DNA of 33,325 bases from Chloroflexaceae bacterium. Its GTDB lineage: Bacteria > Chloroflexota > Chloroflexia > Chloroflexales > Chloroflexaceae. The first letter of the stretch is position 1. Every line of letters begins with the position of its first letter. A program made the translations under genes and the position numbers. Positions 1-7,571 of the stretch are shown here, one piece after another. Location: the NCBI GenBank assembly GCA_028282325.1, contig JANQID010000069.1:1-33325 (forward strand). The letters are read 5' to 3'. The notes beneath the pieces were generated by a model that was not told where the DNA came from, did not search any database, and worked only from the letters and a program-made list of their open reading frames with translations.

Positions 1-93
1 GCCGTTGACGTTTTCTGGCCATACGTTCCTCCACAAGCGATGCGACGATCCTACCAGATCTTTACTTCGCGTGTGGTCCAGTTTCTGGGGCCA
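1..93 (-). mobile_element. End of a probable IS3-type insertion sequence with the first codons of its transposase (partial)
   Basis: Read on the minus strand, an ATG at 22-20 opens a frame starting MARKRQR that runs off the left edge. A GGAGG ribosome binding site (complement of 28-32) lies 7 nt upstream. Basic starts of this kind are common in OrfA proteins of IS3-family elements, but only seven residues are visible. Positions 74-93 form an imperfect palindrome, TGGTCCAG-TTT-CTGGGGCCA, which would be the terminal inverted repeat and ends in CA/TG as IS3 elements do. The family assignment is an inference from the start, the ribosome binding site and the terminus. Confidence 0.35.
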
Positions 94-379
94 ATTATAT
101 GGATCGCCGGTTTTCCCGCGCTCCGTGTCGATGTCTGCCGATCAGCAGGGCTGCCTTCGTGTCCGGCATGGGCATAGGGGTTGATGACACCGCCCAACAG
201 CCCGCCTTCACCGGCGCCGCTGGCAGGCGTCGGAATCGAAACCGGCTATCGGCACAGCACCGCCTCCAAAAGTCGCGTCCAGGTTAGGGCCGTGCCAGCG
301 GCGTCGCCTGCGAGCCGATGTTGGGCAGCAGATTGACAACTAAAAAGCTTTACAATCCTTGCTGCATTTTGTGTATTTT
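94..379. other. Gene-poor stretch, no confident content
   Basis: About 290 bases between the left-edge insertion sequence and the stop of the minus-strand gene at 380. The only open frame (99-287, plus strand) has an Arg/Ala-rich composition with no recognisable motif. Short minus-strand frames hint at old coding sequence, but nothing can be named. Confidence 0.4.
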
Positions 380-1273
380 CTACATGTTAATTTCCGAGCA
401 TAGTGGTTCATAATTCATATCACAGTATCGATTAAGCATCCATCCATCTCCCTTGACATATATCACTTCGAAACGGTATATGGCGATTTTGTTTTGGTCT
501 GGATAATTGATATCAACCTCGATTATTTGCCTCCCTCTGCTACCATCAGAACTAATGATATCTATCCTGGTAGGATTTGCATTCCCTTGTCTTTCCCACC
601 AATCCCTGTATTTTGCAAACCCACCTTGATCGTGGTTTGCTCGATAATTCACTGTAAGCATACTCCAGGCCTCTTCGTAGCGCTTATGGTTAATATACTC
701 ATAATATAGTACTACAAATTCTTTTGGTGACAAGTTGCTCGTAATATCTACGCTACCTGAAGTGTCAGCGGGAACTATTGTGTTCGATTCCATTGCTTCG
801 GATGTGAAACTCACAAGAAAAGAGGGCGTTATTGTTGCATCAGAAGTTTTTATCGGTTGCCTAGTTGTATTGTCTAGGAGTTGAACAACAAAAAATACAA
901 GGACACAAAGGGCCGTTGAAATTGCGGCAAGCATAACGAGGAGTCCTATTATAATAGGCCTAGCTAATTTCCCCTCCAAAATATCCCGAATAAAACTTTT
1001 ATTCTTCTTGTTAAATACACTTTTTCTAGTTTTTTCTCGCCTCTTCTCTTCAAGTGCTTTAATCTGCCCTTGTAATGAGCTTATCTTCTCTTCAAGTGCT
1101 TTAACCTGCTCTTGCAATGAGCTTACTTCATTTGAGATGTGTGGCGGAACATCGATACCGTATTCGGCAGCCTGAAGTTCACGTTCGCGAAGACGATTAC
1201 GTCTTTTAGCAAGCAACTTCTGATGATGTTCGAGTTCTTGCTCTATCTCGCCCTCGTCCTGATAAGCCTTCAC
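380..1273 (-). CDS. Coiled-coil, single-pass membrane protein with extracytoplasmic NTF2-like domain
   Basis: A 297-residue protein. It starts at a GTG (1273) with AAGGA 8 nt upstream and a good promoter at 1342-1314. Residues 5-85 are a charged coiled coil containing the segment AAEYGIDVPPHI. I recall similar short segments between effector and sensor modules of Chloroflexota and cyanobacterial STAND-type conflict proteins. Residues 51-78 are a 14-residue tandem duplication (SSLQxQxKALEEK), visible in the DNA as a 42-bp repeat. Residues 106-133 form one membrane helix. Residues 175-297 resemble an NTF2-like domain (YYEYINHKRYEEAW, then a Trp-rich strand region). The N-terminus should be cytoplasmic and the C-terminus outside. 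No enzymatic motif is visible. The gene is visibly AT-rich compared with the right half of the window, suggesting recent acquisition. Function unknown. Confidence 0.75.
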   Translation of the reverse strand: MKAYQDEGEIEQELEHHQKLLAKRRNRLRERELQAAEYGIDVPPHISNEVSSLQEQVKALEEKISSLQGQIKALEEKRREKTRKSVFNKKNKSFIRDILEGKLARPIIIGLLVMLAAISTALCVLVFFVVQLLDNTTRQPIKTSDATITPSFLVSFTSEAMESNTIVPADTSGSVDITSNLSPKEFVVLYYEYINHKRYEEAWSMLTVNYRANHDQGGFAKYRDWWERQGNANPTRIDIISSDGSRGRQIIEVDINYPDQNKIAIYRFEVIYVKGDGWMLNRYCDMNYEPLCSEINM

Positions 1274-1313
1274 TGTAGATCCTTATGCTTGATGAAGCCT
1301 GATCCGCCCATCT

Positions 1314-1342
1314 AAAATACTGGTACTATAGCCTGTTGTCAA
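1314..1342 (-). promoter_or_regulatory. Sigma-70-type promoter of the coiled-coil membrane protein gene
   Basis: On the minus strand a perfect -35 TTGACA (1342-1337) is followed after exactly 17 bp by TATTTT (1319-1314, four of six matches to TATAAT). A start near 1307 would give a leader of about 34 nt before the GTG at 1273. Confidence 0.6.
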
Positions 1343-1411
1343 GTACGATATTGGACTTGTTACTGTACTTTATCGTTATTTGTATTCGGCATGGGCATTT
1401 AGGATCGAAGA

Positions 1412-1473
1412 GCCACCCAATGCGCGGATACGCTGCCGCCGCAGGCGGTCCGATTTATCCGCTTGTTATGCGG
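1412..1473 (+). repeat. 62-bp dispersed repeat, copy A
   Basis: It begins GCCACCCAATGCGCGGATA and contains the small palindrome GCCGCCGCAGGCGGT. It matches 10802-10863 in the same orientation at 57 of 62 positions (differences at one base after GGATA, one in CGATT(T/C), and the triplet TTG versus GCA before TTATGCGG). It is non-coding. The sequence is hairpin-rich and REP-like. The two copies flank the insertion sequence, two-component and transporter region. Confidence 0.8.
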
Positions 1474-1523
1474 ATAACGTTGAGCTCAGGGGCGCGCTTT
1501 AGTACGTCCCCTGCAGCGACTGG

Positions 1524-1610
1524 TTAGCGGTTACTTTCAAGCCTCTCGACATAGAAGAGCTCCGGATCTCCCTCGTCGAGGTTGTATACCGTGCCACTAG
1601 GTTCATATGA
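1524..1610 (-). pseudogene. C-terminal coding remnant cut by the IS630-type element
   Basis: Minus-strand frame ending in TAA at 1526-1524. It stays open to the edge of the insertion sequence and encodes about 28 residues (…EPSGTVYNLDEGDPELF, then YVERLESNR). The acidic, non-repetitive composition looks like real protein. I do not recognise the family. It is not an obvious continuation of the truncated transposase on the other side of the element, so the insertion may have been followed by a deletion or rearrangement. Confidence 0.25.
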
Positions 1611-1612
1611 TA

Positions 1613-2782
1613 CCAATTCAACTGGCACATTCGGCAAGGTTGGTGTACGATGGAGCCATCGGATTCCACTCCCTGTCATTGGAGGTATCAGATGTATCGT
1701 GCGCTCCCTGCGATTGCCGAGTCCGCCGACGAGTTACATGCCTTGCTGAAAGCCGAACGGCACCCCAAGAAGCACCAGCGGCTTCATGCGCTCTATCTGG
1801 TGGCGAGCGGTCAAGCACGCACCAAACAATCCGTGGCAGCCCTGCTCGGGGTGCATCGCGACACCATTGGCGCCTGGATGGCCACCTATGTCGATGGAGG
1901 CTTATCCGCCTACCTGGATCTCTATGTCCCGTCCGGCAGAGCACCCGCTGTTCCGCCCGAGGTCGAGGCGGAACTCGTGCAGGCGCTCCAGCGTCCCGAG
2001 GGGTTTGCGTCCTATAGCGAGATCCAAACCTGGCTGCGGATCAACTACAGCATTCAGATGCAATATAAGGCACTCCACAAGTTGGTCCATCACAAATTGA
2101 ACGCCCGTCCAAAGGTTGCGCGACCCAGTCATCGAAAAAAAACCGGCGGCCGTGACCGCGTTTCGGGACCAGGTGGCAGCGCAGATCCAGGCCGCCGTGC
2201 CACCGGATACGCCGCTCCCGGTGGAGGTGTATGTGCAGGATGAAAGCCGCTGGGGGCTGCGCACCGCGCAACGGCGGCGGATTACGATCCGAGGGGTGAA
2301 GCCGGTGGGCACGATGCAACACGAGTATGCCAAGACATGGCTGTACGGCGCGATAGCACCCGCCAGTGGCGACGCATTCTTTTTGCTGTTGCCGCACCTA
2401 GATACGACGAACATGCAGGTCTTTGTGGACACCTTCGCCACCACCTATGCGACAACCTATAACGTCGTGGTGCTCGATAACAGTGCGGCACATACCACCA
2501 AGGATCTCCGCCTCCCGGACAATATGGCCTTCGTTTTTCTCCCGCCCTACAGTCCGGAGTTGAATCCCGCTGAACGGGTGTGGCTGGATCTCCGCGGGCG
2601 GATGGCGTGGCAGCAGTTTGCGGATCTGGAATGTTTGGAAGATGAACTGTGTGTGCATCTGGATCAGTATGATGCGGCAACCTTCCAGTCGCTCACAAGC
2701 TACCCCTACCTGATCGAGGCAATCCATACCGTTGGGCCGTGGCCGGATACTGCCACCTTGCGGAGTATATAATTCGAATTGG
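1613..2782 (+). mobile_element. IS630-type insertion sequence (about 1.17 kb)
   Basis: The outer bases CCAATTC (1613-1619) and GAATTGG (2776-2782) are inverted copies and each is flanked by TA (1611-1612, 2783-2784). This is the TA target duplication typical of the IS630/Tc1-mariner superfamily. The interior is filled by one transposase in two frames. The element has inserted into or next to an older transposase gene on the minus strand, whose coding sequence stops at the element's right edge. Confidence 0.85.
1692..2772 (+). CDS. IS630-family DDE transposase, two frames joined at an A8 run
   Basis: The first frame (1692-2243, start MYRALPAIAES) encodes the DNA-binding helix-turn-helix part, including the segment KQSVAALLGVHRDTIGAWM. 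The second frame (open from 2116 to the TAA at 2770-2772) encodes the catalytic domain. The DDE residues are visible as VQDES, VLDNSAAH and SPELNPAERVW. The frames overlap, and joining them needs a +1 (or -2) shift at the run of eight A at 2135-2142, where RKK in the first frame continues as PAAVTAF in the second. Many IS630 members use programmed frameshifting or transcriptional slippage on such runs, so the gene may be active. A mutation or a homopolymer sequencing error would look the same. All three catalytic residues are intact. Confidence 0.85.
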
Positions 2783-2784
2783 TA

Positions 2785-3062
2785 TTATCTTTGTCCGCCT
2801 CACTCATCTTTGGCTGACGTCCGCCGCTATGGCGATAGTCCAAGGCTGTCGGGCCTTGCTCATTGTAGGTGTGGACCCACTTCAGGACCGTTTGCACACA
2901 GCGCTTGATCGTTCGGGCCCACTGACTGGCATTACATTGTTCTGTGCCGATCATATACAGCGCTTGAAATCTTTCTCGGCTCCGCTTATGGTCTGCTTCT
3001 ATCGATTTTTCTCGAATTTCTGCGGCCCTTTGCTGCCATTTTTCAAAGTCAGGACGGATCAT
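2785..3062 (-). pseudogene. Truncated transposase N-terminus (IS630-like helix-turn-helix), cut by the resident IS630
   Basis: Minus-strand frame starting MIRPDFEKWQQRAAEI at 3062, with AAGGAG just upstream. It contains a helix-turn-helix region (ASQWARTIKRCVQTVLKW) and the Gly/Arg segment RHSGGRQPKMSEADK that normally links the DNA-binding part to the catalytic domain of IS630-type transposases. The native frame ends at the TA flanking the insertion sequence. A further 26 codons read into the element are not native. The catalytic domain is not found on the far side. Confidence 0.6.
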
Positions 3063-3463
3063 TTTGGCTCCTTTTTCTTAATCTTAGGTTCATCCGTCCT
3101 ACTATACCTGCTTTTGATCGAAAACTTTAATTCTCTTTCTGTTTTCAGTATAGTAACCAGCCCGTTAAAACGACACCAGTTTGATTATAAACCAATTCTG
3201 TCGGCAAAACCACTCCGATTTTTAACCGGTTTTGCTGGCAAAATCCCATCGAAGCCGAGTACAGCTTCGACAGTCGCTTGCAACGATGTGTTGGGTAAAT
3301 TCTTCATCGTTAAAGGCGCATCTTTAGAAAATTTTATCTTTCGCCCAAAATATTACCAGATACTGAATTCCACCTACAACACACAAAATCACAATATCCA
3401 GCCTAGCAAACTCACCTCAATGCATGTATAATGACATACTTCCATACACATATAAAAAATGGG
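3063..3463. other. AT-rich intergenic region upstream of the histidine kinase
   Basis: Four hundred bases with no supported gene. It must contain the divergent promoters for the truncated transposase and for the kinase. A weak inverted repeat, GCAAAACC (3204-3211) and GGTTTTGC (3228-3235), is visible. The AT-rich composition contrasts with the coding DNA on its right. Confidence 0.4.
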
Positions 3464-5752
3464 ATGGCAAAGATGCGCATCAGAAAAAGTTTGTTACTAC
3501 TGGTACTGTTTTTGGCCCTAGCGTTGTTGGTAAATTTACTAGCACTGGGCTTTTTGGCCCGCACTATCACTGGCACGCTACCGACCATTGCCGCCGACGT
3601 GGAGGATCAACTGCTGGCGGTGCAGATGCAGGCTCGTTTGCGCGACTCAGAGGCGGCCTTGTATCGCTATTTAATGGAAGGAAAACCGGGCTTTAAAAGC
3701 CACTTCCGGGACCTATTGCAATATTTTGCCGCAGATGTTGATCGATATAACATCAGCGCTGTCTCAGATCAGGAACAACTTTGGGCCACGGACCTGTCGG
3801 AAACCCACCAACAAGCCGACGTTATAGCCGCCGACTTGATTCGACTGCGCGATGCCCAGGATCTGTCGCTACTGCACATTGAGGATGCGGAGCTTAAGCT
3901 TGCAGCTTTTCTGGCCCACCAGGTCCGGGTGGCCCGCCCCGAAGACGATGCCTTGTATCAAAACGCCGTGAGCGGTATGCAAGAATACCTTAACGAAATG
4001 TCGCTGGCTATTGCCTCGTATCTGGCCTCCCCCGATCCTGCCGAACTGGTGCGGTTTGATGAAGGCGTGATTGGGTTTCAGCATCATTACAATGTCTTTA
4101 AATCACTCATTCAAACAACAGAAGAACAATTTTGGAGCGACTACATCGGTAACCTATTCAACCAGATCAAGATTACGGGCACTTTTCTCATGCAAGGGCG
4201 AGACCGACAACAGCAGCAGTTTGCCACGTTTGCCGACAAGCTGCAACAAGCGGGCGATGAGGTACTGGTTGGTCAGATTCAGCCCCACGCTGCCGAAAAC
4301 CTGGCGGCAACCCAACAACAACTGGCTACCGCTATGAATCTGGCTATTGCCAACAGCCTGTTTGTAGCTGCCCTCTCTTCGGTGGTGGCCGGGACGATCA
4401 CCTGGCCCCTCCTACGCCGCATCGACGTCGGCATCGGTTCGCTGGTAGGGGGGGCCGAGCGCGTGGCCACCGGTGACCTGTCGGAACCGGTCTCCTTGTC
4501 CGGGGAGGATGAATTGGGGCAACTGGCTGGTGCTTTCAATAGTATGATGACCGATTTAGCTATTCGGGAGCGACGCCTCACGGCCCGCCTGTCCGAGTTG
4601 GAAGCCCTGCGCCAGGTCAGCCTGCAGTTGACTAGCACCCTCGACCCTGACCGTGTACTCGATACCATTGCCTCCAGCGCCTTACGCCTGGTCAACGCTG
4701 CTGAAGTACGTATTTTTGTATATGATCCGCAACACCTAGAGTTTGCGGCTAGCATTGCCGCCGACAGCTTCGAAGGCCGGTCTCCGCGTGTTCCGCGTGA
4801 TGGGGGTATCACCGTTACCGCGGCCCAAACCGGGCAACTCCAGGTAGTCAATCACGCCGCCCAACACCCGCTCTACACCACGTCGGAAATGCGGAAGTGG
4901 GGTATTAGGGCCGCGGCTGCTTTTCCGCTTAAGCAAAATGATCTGGTTACCGGGGTGTTGGGCGTGTCGCTGAATGACCGCGACTCCTTCAGCGATGACA
5001 ACCTGCGTATTTTGCAGCTATTATCGGATCAAGCAGCCATTGCTTTGGCCAACGCCCGGCTGTACGAACGGCTGGCCGTGCGCGAAGCTCGGCTGCACAC
5101 CCTGGCCGAGCAGCTTTCGCAAATTCAAGAGGAAGAGCGGCGACGCATTGGCTTGGATTTGCATGATGGTCTCACCCAACTGCTACTAAGCGCCAATATG
5201 CATCTTGACACCCTGACGGCGTTGGTTAACGGATTAGAAGTGCAGGCTGCCGCAGAACTACAAATGGGACAGGCGCGGCTGCGTGAGGCCATTAAAGAGG
5301 CTCGTTGGGTGGTTTCGGAACTGCGCCCGGCGGCGTTGGAAGATTTTGGATTGGTTTCCGGTGTGCGCCAGTACGCCACCGAACTGAGTGAATTGGAAGC
5401 CTGGCAGCTTGAATTTGTGGCTGACCTGGGGCATGTTAAACTGAACCCGGCAGTTGAAACTGCAATCTTTCGCATCGCTCAAGAAGCTCTGACCAATGCT
5501 CGCAAATATGCCAACCCCGAACGTGTCCGGGTGTCGTTGCATATTGATAAAAATAATTTACTGCTGGAAGTGCGAGATTGGGGGCGTGGCTTTGACGTCA
5601 ACTCGCTTGCGGATGGGCGTCGCCATTTTGGCCTCACCGGCATGCACGAGCGGGCTATGCTTCTAGATGGCGACCTGAAGATTGAAAGTTGGCCTGGAAA
5701 AGGCACCAGAATTGCCGTCCAAATTCCCCTGTACGCTGTGGAGAAGAAATGA
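3464..5752 (+). CDS. Membrane sensor histidine kinase, NarL/LiaS type (HAMP-GAF-HisKA_3-HATPase)
   Basis: The start was set at the ATG at 3464 (MAKMRIRKSLLLL), because the 11 residues in front of it (possible ATG at 3431) do not fit a signal anchor. Order of parts: membrane helix (about 8-33), a long helical extracytoplasmic sensor (about 35-295), second membrane helix (about 298-320), HAMP (about 320-375, ending DELGQLAGAFNSMM), GAF domain (about 395-530), dimerisation and phosphoacceptor helix RRRIGLDLHDGLTQLL with His567, and the ATPase domain (EALTNARKYA, DWGRGFD, GLTGMHERA, GKGTRI). All N and G boxes are present, so it should be active. The stop overlaps the start of the response regulator in ATGA (5749-5752), so the two are translationally coupled. 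The ligand is unknown. The nearby carboxylate transporter is a reasonable target. Confidence 0.9.
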   Translation: MAKMRIRKSLLLLVLFLALALLVNLLALGFLARTITGTLPTIAADVEDQLLAVQMQARLRDSEAALYRYLMEGKPGFKSHFRDLLQYFAADVDRYNISAVSDQEQLWATDLSETHQQADVIAADLIRLRDAQDLSLLHIEDAELKLAAFLAHQVRVARPEDDALYQNAVSGMQEYLNEMSLAIASYLASPDPAELVRFDEGVIGFQHHYNVFKSLIQTTEEQFWSDYIGNLFNQIKITGTFLMQGRDRQQQQFATFADKLQQAGDEVLVGQIQPHAAENLAATQQQLATAMNLAIANSLFVAALSSVVAGTITWPLLRRIDVGIGSLVGGAERVATGDLSEPVSLSGEDELGQLAGAFNSMMTDLAIRERRLTARLSELEALRQVSLQLTSTLDPDRVLDTIASSALRLVNAAEVRIFVYDPQHLEFAASIAADSFEGRSPRVPRDGGITVTAAQTGQLQVVNHAAQHPLYTTSEMRKWGIRAAAAFPLKQNDLVTGVLGVSLNDRDSFSDDNLRILQLLSDQAAIALANARLYERLAVREARLHTLAEQLSQIQEEERRRIGLDLHDGLTQLLLSANMHLDTLTALVNGLEVQAAAELQMGQARLREAIKEARWVVSELRPAALEDFGLVSGVRQYATELSELEAWQLEFVADLGHVKLNPAVETAIFRIAQEALTNARKYANPERVRVSLHIDKNNLLLEVRDWGRGFDVNSLADGRRHFGLTGMHERAMLLDGDLKIESWPGKGTRIAVQIPLYAVEKK

Positions 5753-6417
5753 GCCAAAGTTTTGCTGAAAAAATTACGGTTTTAGTGGTCGACGATCACC
5801 CAATGGTGCGTGAAGGTTTGCGCAGTATGCTGACTGCGCCCGACGTGCAGGTGATTGGCGAGGCCGGCAGTGGCCGAGAGGCTGTGGCGTTGATCCAGCA
5901 ATTAATCCCGGTGGTGGCGCTGATGGATATTCGAATGCCAGATATGGATGGACTGGATGCGTTACAAGCTATCAATAACCTCAATGTTAACACCCGCGTT
6001 GTCATCATCACTACCTATCGTAGCACGGCTTACCTTTTGCGGGCGCTGGCCGGCGGGGCTGCCGGCTTTGTGTTAAAAGATATCCCCCGCAAAGAGTTGC
6101 TGACCACAGTGCGGGCTGTGGCCAGGGGCGAATCTCGCGTGGATCGCGAGTTCTTGCAAAATGTTCTGCGTGATTTGGATGATCCCCCGGAACACCTGCC
6201 CGACGACGACCCGGTCTTGCCGGAACCACTCACCCCCCGCGAGATGGACGTGCTGCGCTTGCTGGTAGAAGGATTGACCAATCAAGGCATTGCTCAGACG
6301 CTTATGCTGAGTCCCGGCACAGTAAAAAGTTACCTGCAAACGGTGTTTCAAAAGCTCGATGTCTCGGATCGGACGCAGGCCGCAGTCAAGGCCATTCGGC
6401 TGGGATTGGTCAAATGA
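5749..6417 (+). CDS. Response regulator, NarL/FixJ family (receiver plus LuxR-type HTH)
   Basis: 222 residues, starting MSQSFAEKITVL at the ATG that overlaps the kinase stop. The receiver domain shows the acidic pair (VVDDH), the phosphoacceptor Asp60 in LMDIRMPD, the Thr pair in VIITTY and Lys110 in FVLKDIP. The C-terminal LuxR-type helix-turn-helix runs from LTPREMDVLRLLVEGLTN through SPGTVKSYLQTVFQKL. It is the cognate partner of the kinase immediately upstream. The gene ends one base before the convergent remains of a dehydrogenase gene. Downstream targets are not visible in the sequence, but the tctCBA transporter 1.1 kb further on is the obvious candidate. Confidence 0.93.
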   Translation: MSQSFAEKITVLVVDDHPMVREGLRSMLTAPDVQVIGEAGSGREAVALIQQLIPVVALMDIRMPDMDGLDALQAINNLNVNTRVVIITTYRSTAYLLRALAGGAAGFVLKDIPRKELLTTVRAVARGESRVDREFLQNVLRDLDDPPEHLPDDDPVLPEPLTPREMDVLRLLVEGLTNQGIAQTLMLSPGTVKSYLQTVFQKLDVSDRTQAAVKAIRLGLVK

Positions 6418-6418
6418 C

Positions 6419-7088
6419 TCAGGCCAACACCTCCGGATTCAACACATTCTCTGGCCGGCCCTTGAAAAAGTTGACCACATTTTGAAAGGCCACACCAAAA
6501 TAATATTCATAACCGTGCATTTCCACGTAACCCAGGTGAGGTGTACACAGCACGTTGGGTATAGTCAAGGCCCAATAGTTCACATCATAAATCGGCTCTT
6601 GCTCATACACATCCAACGCGGCCCGGCCGGGACGACCTTCAGTGAGCGCCCGCTTCAACTAGACAGGCCCGGCTGGTGTTGACAAACAGGGCGGTCGGCT
6701 TCATCTACGCCAAATCTTCGTAGCGCACTAGGCTGGTGGTGGCCGGTTTCAGCCGCAGGTGTAGGGTCAGGACATCGCTCTGCCCGAAGAAACTATTTTT
6801 ATCATCAGCGGCTTGAAAACCATCGGTTACGGCCTGCTGCCGCGATGACTCGCTGCCCCACACCAACACCGCCATCCCAAACGCCGCACCGTACCGCGCC
6901 ACCCGCCAGCCAATTTTGCCATAGCCCCAAATCCCTAGCGTTTCACCTTCCAAACAATCACCGATGTTGGTTTGCCAGTGCTCTGCTTTCATCCCGTTCA
7001 CCGCCGGTACCAGCCGCCGCATAGCAGCCATAATTAGCGCCCAGGTCAACTCTGCTGTAGCCACCGGCGAGCCAAAGCCTTTTATCAT
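6419..7088 (-). pseudogene. Decayed D-2-hydroxyacid dehydrogenase
   Basis: Minus-strand remains of an NAD-dependent D-isomer-specific 2-hydroxyacid dehydrogenase. Reading from 7088, the segments are SPVATAELTWALI, the Rossmann motif GIWGYGKIGWRVA, SDVLTLHLRL, then an in-frame TAG (6707-6705), then MKPTALFVNTSRA, a frameshift near 6650-6665, and ALDVYEQEP, CTPHLGYVE with the active-site His, up to NPEVLA. The N-terminal substrate-binding half is missing: the homology starts abruptly at 7088. At least three lesions (5' deletion, nonsense, frameshift) mean that no functional enzyme can be made. Confidence 0.85.
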
Positions 7089-7094
7089 CTGGCG

Positions 7095-7226
7095 ATCATT
7101 TCACCCCCTCCATAGGTTGGTCAACATACCCGTGAAGTGTTACAAGAAGTTGGTTATCTCTCAACAGAGATCGATGATTTATATGAACGGGGAATAATTG
7201 CCGAGCCGGAGCCGGTGATGGCCTAA
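7095..7226 (+). pseudogene. C-terminal fragment of a CaiB/BaiF-type CoA-transferase
   Basis: Plus-strand codons 7095-7226 read IISPPP, TAG (7113-7115), then VGQHTREVLQEVGYLS, TEIDDLYERGII and AEPEPVMA before TAA. The GQHTREVLxExGY...EIxxLxxxGII pattern is the standard C-terminal tail of family III CoA-transferases (formyl-CoA or carnitine-CoA transferase type). Everything upstream is missing. The fragment begins seven bases from where the truncated dehydrogenase begins in the opposite direction, so both were cut by the same rearrangement. Confidence 0.6.
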
Positions 7227-7571
7227 TACCGTTAGCGTGTGTCCCTCCAAATGGTAGGAAGCAAATCCCTCCGTTTGGGGGTAGTTGACTTTAATCTAAT
7301 TTGATAATCTTAATCCACCCAACTTGCTAACAAACCTCTGTTCAACTTTTCGCCCGGCGGCTTCACAGCATGAGCATTTTAGCTGGCGCAGAAGAGGCCG
7401 ATGCAGCCAAGGTGTCGCTCATTCACTTTACCCGCGTGGTGTTACTCTTTATTATTGTCCCGTTGATGGTCAGGCTACTGAAAGAGTCGAGCCTTCTCTA
7501 AGGTATGGCAACAAAAGATAACCCCCTTTAGTTTCGACTCTAATTATTTAATTTCCATTAAGGAGGAATGT
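7227..7571. other. Leader region of the tct operon, containing an AbrB-like remnant
   Basis: Apart from the fragment listed at 7317-7501, this stretch has no gene. A possible promoter is TTGACT (7285-7290) with CTTAAT (7309-7314) after 18 bp, but the -10 is weak. The perfect ribosome binding site AGGAGG (7561-7566) belongs to tctC. Confidence 0.35.
7317..7501 (+). pseudogene. Frameshifted C-terminal fragment of an AbrB-like (ammonia monooxygenase-like) membrane protein
   Basis: In one frame the DNA reads NKPLFNFSPGGFT. One base is missing just before ATG 7370, and it continues in the next frame as MSILAGAEEADAAKVSLIH, then FTRVVLLFIIVPLMVRLL, ending at TAA (7499-7501). The PGG..-MS..A.......V..-H..R.........PL..RL pattern is that of the C-terminal helix pair of AbrB-family membrane proteins. 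These proteins are often encoded next to tripartite tricarboxylate transporters. The assignment rests on about 55 residues. Confidence 0.45.

Noticed and set aside
99-287. 62-codon frame near the left edge
   Set aside because: No ribosome binding site, no motif, and composition like random GC-rich sequence.
7324-7521. 65-codon plus-strand frame in the tct leader
   Set aside because: It is out of frame with the AbrB-like homology and has no meaningful similarity of its own.
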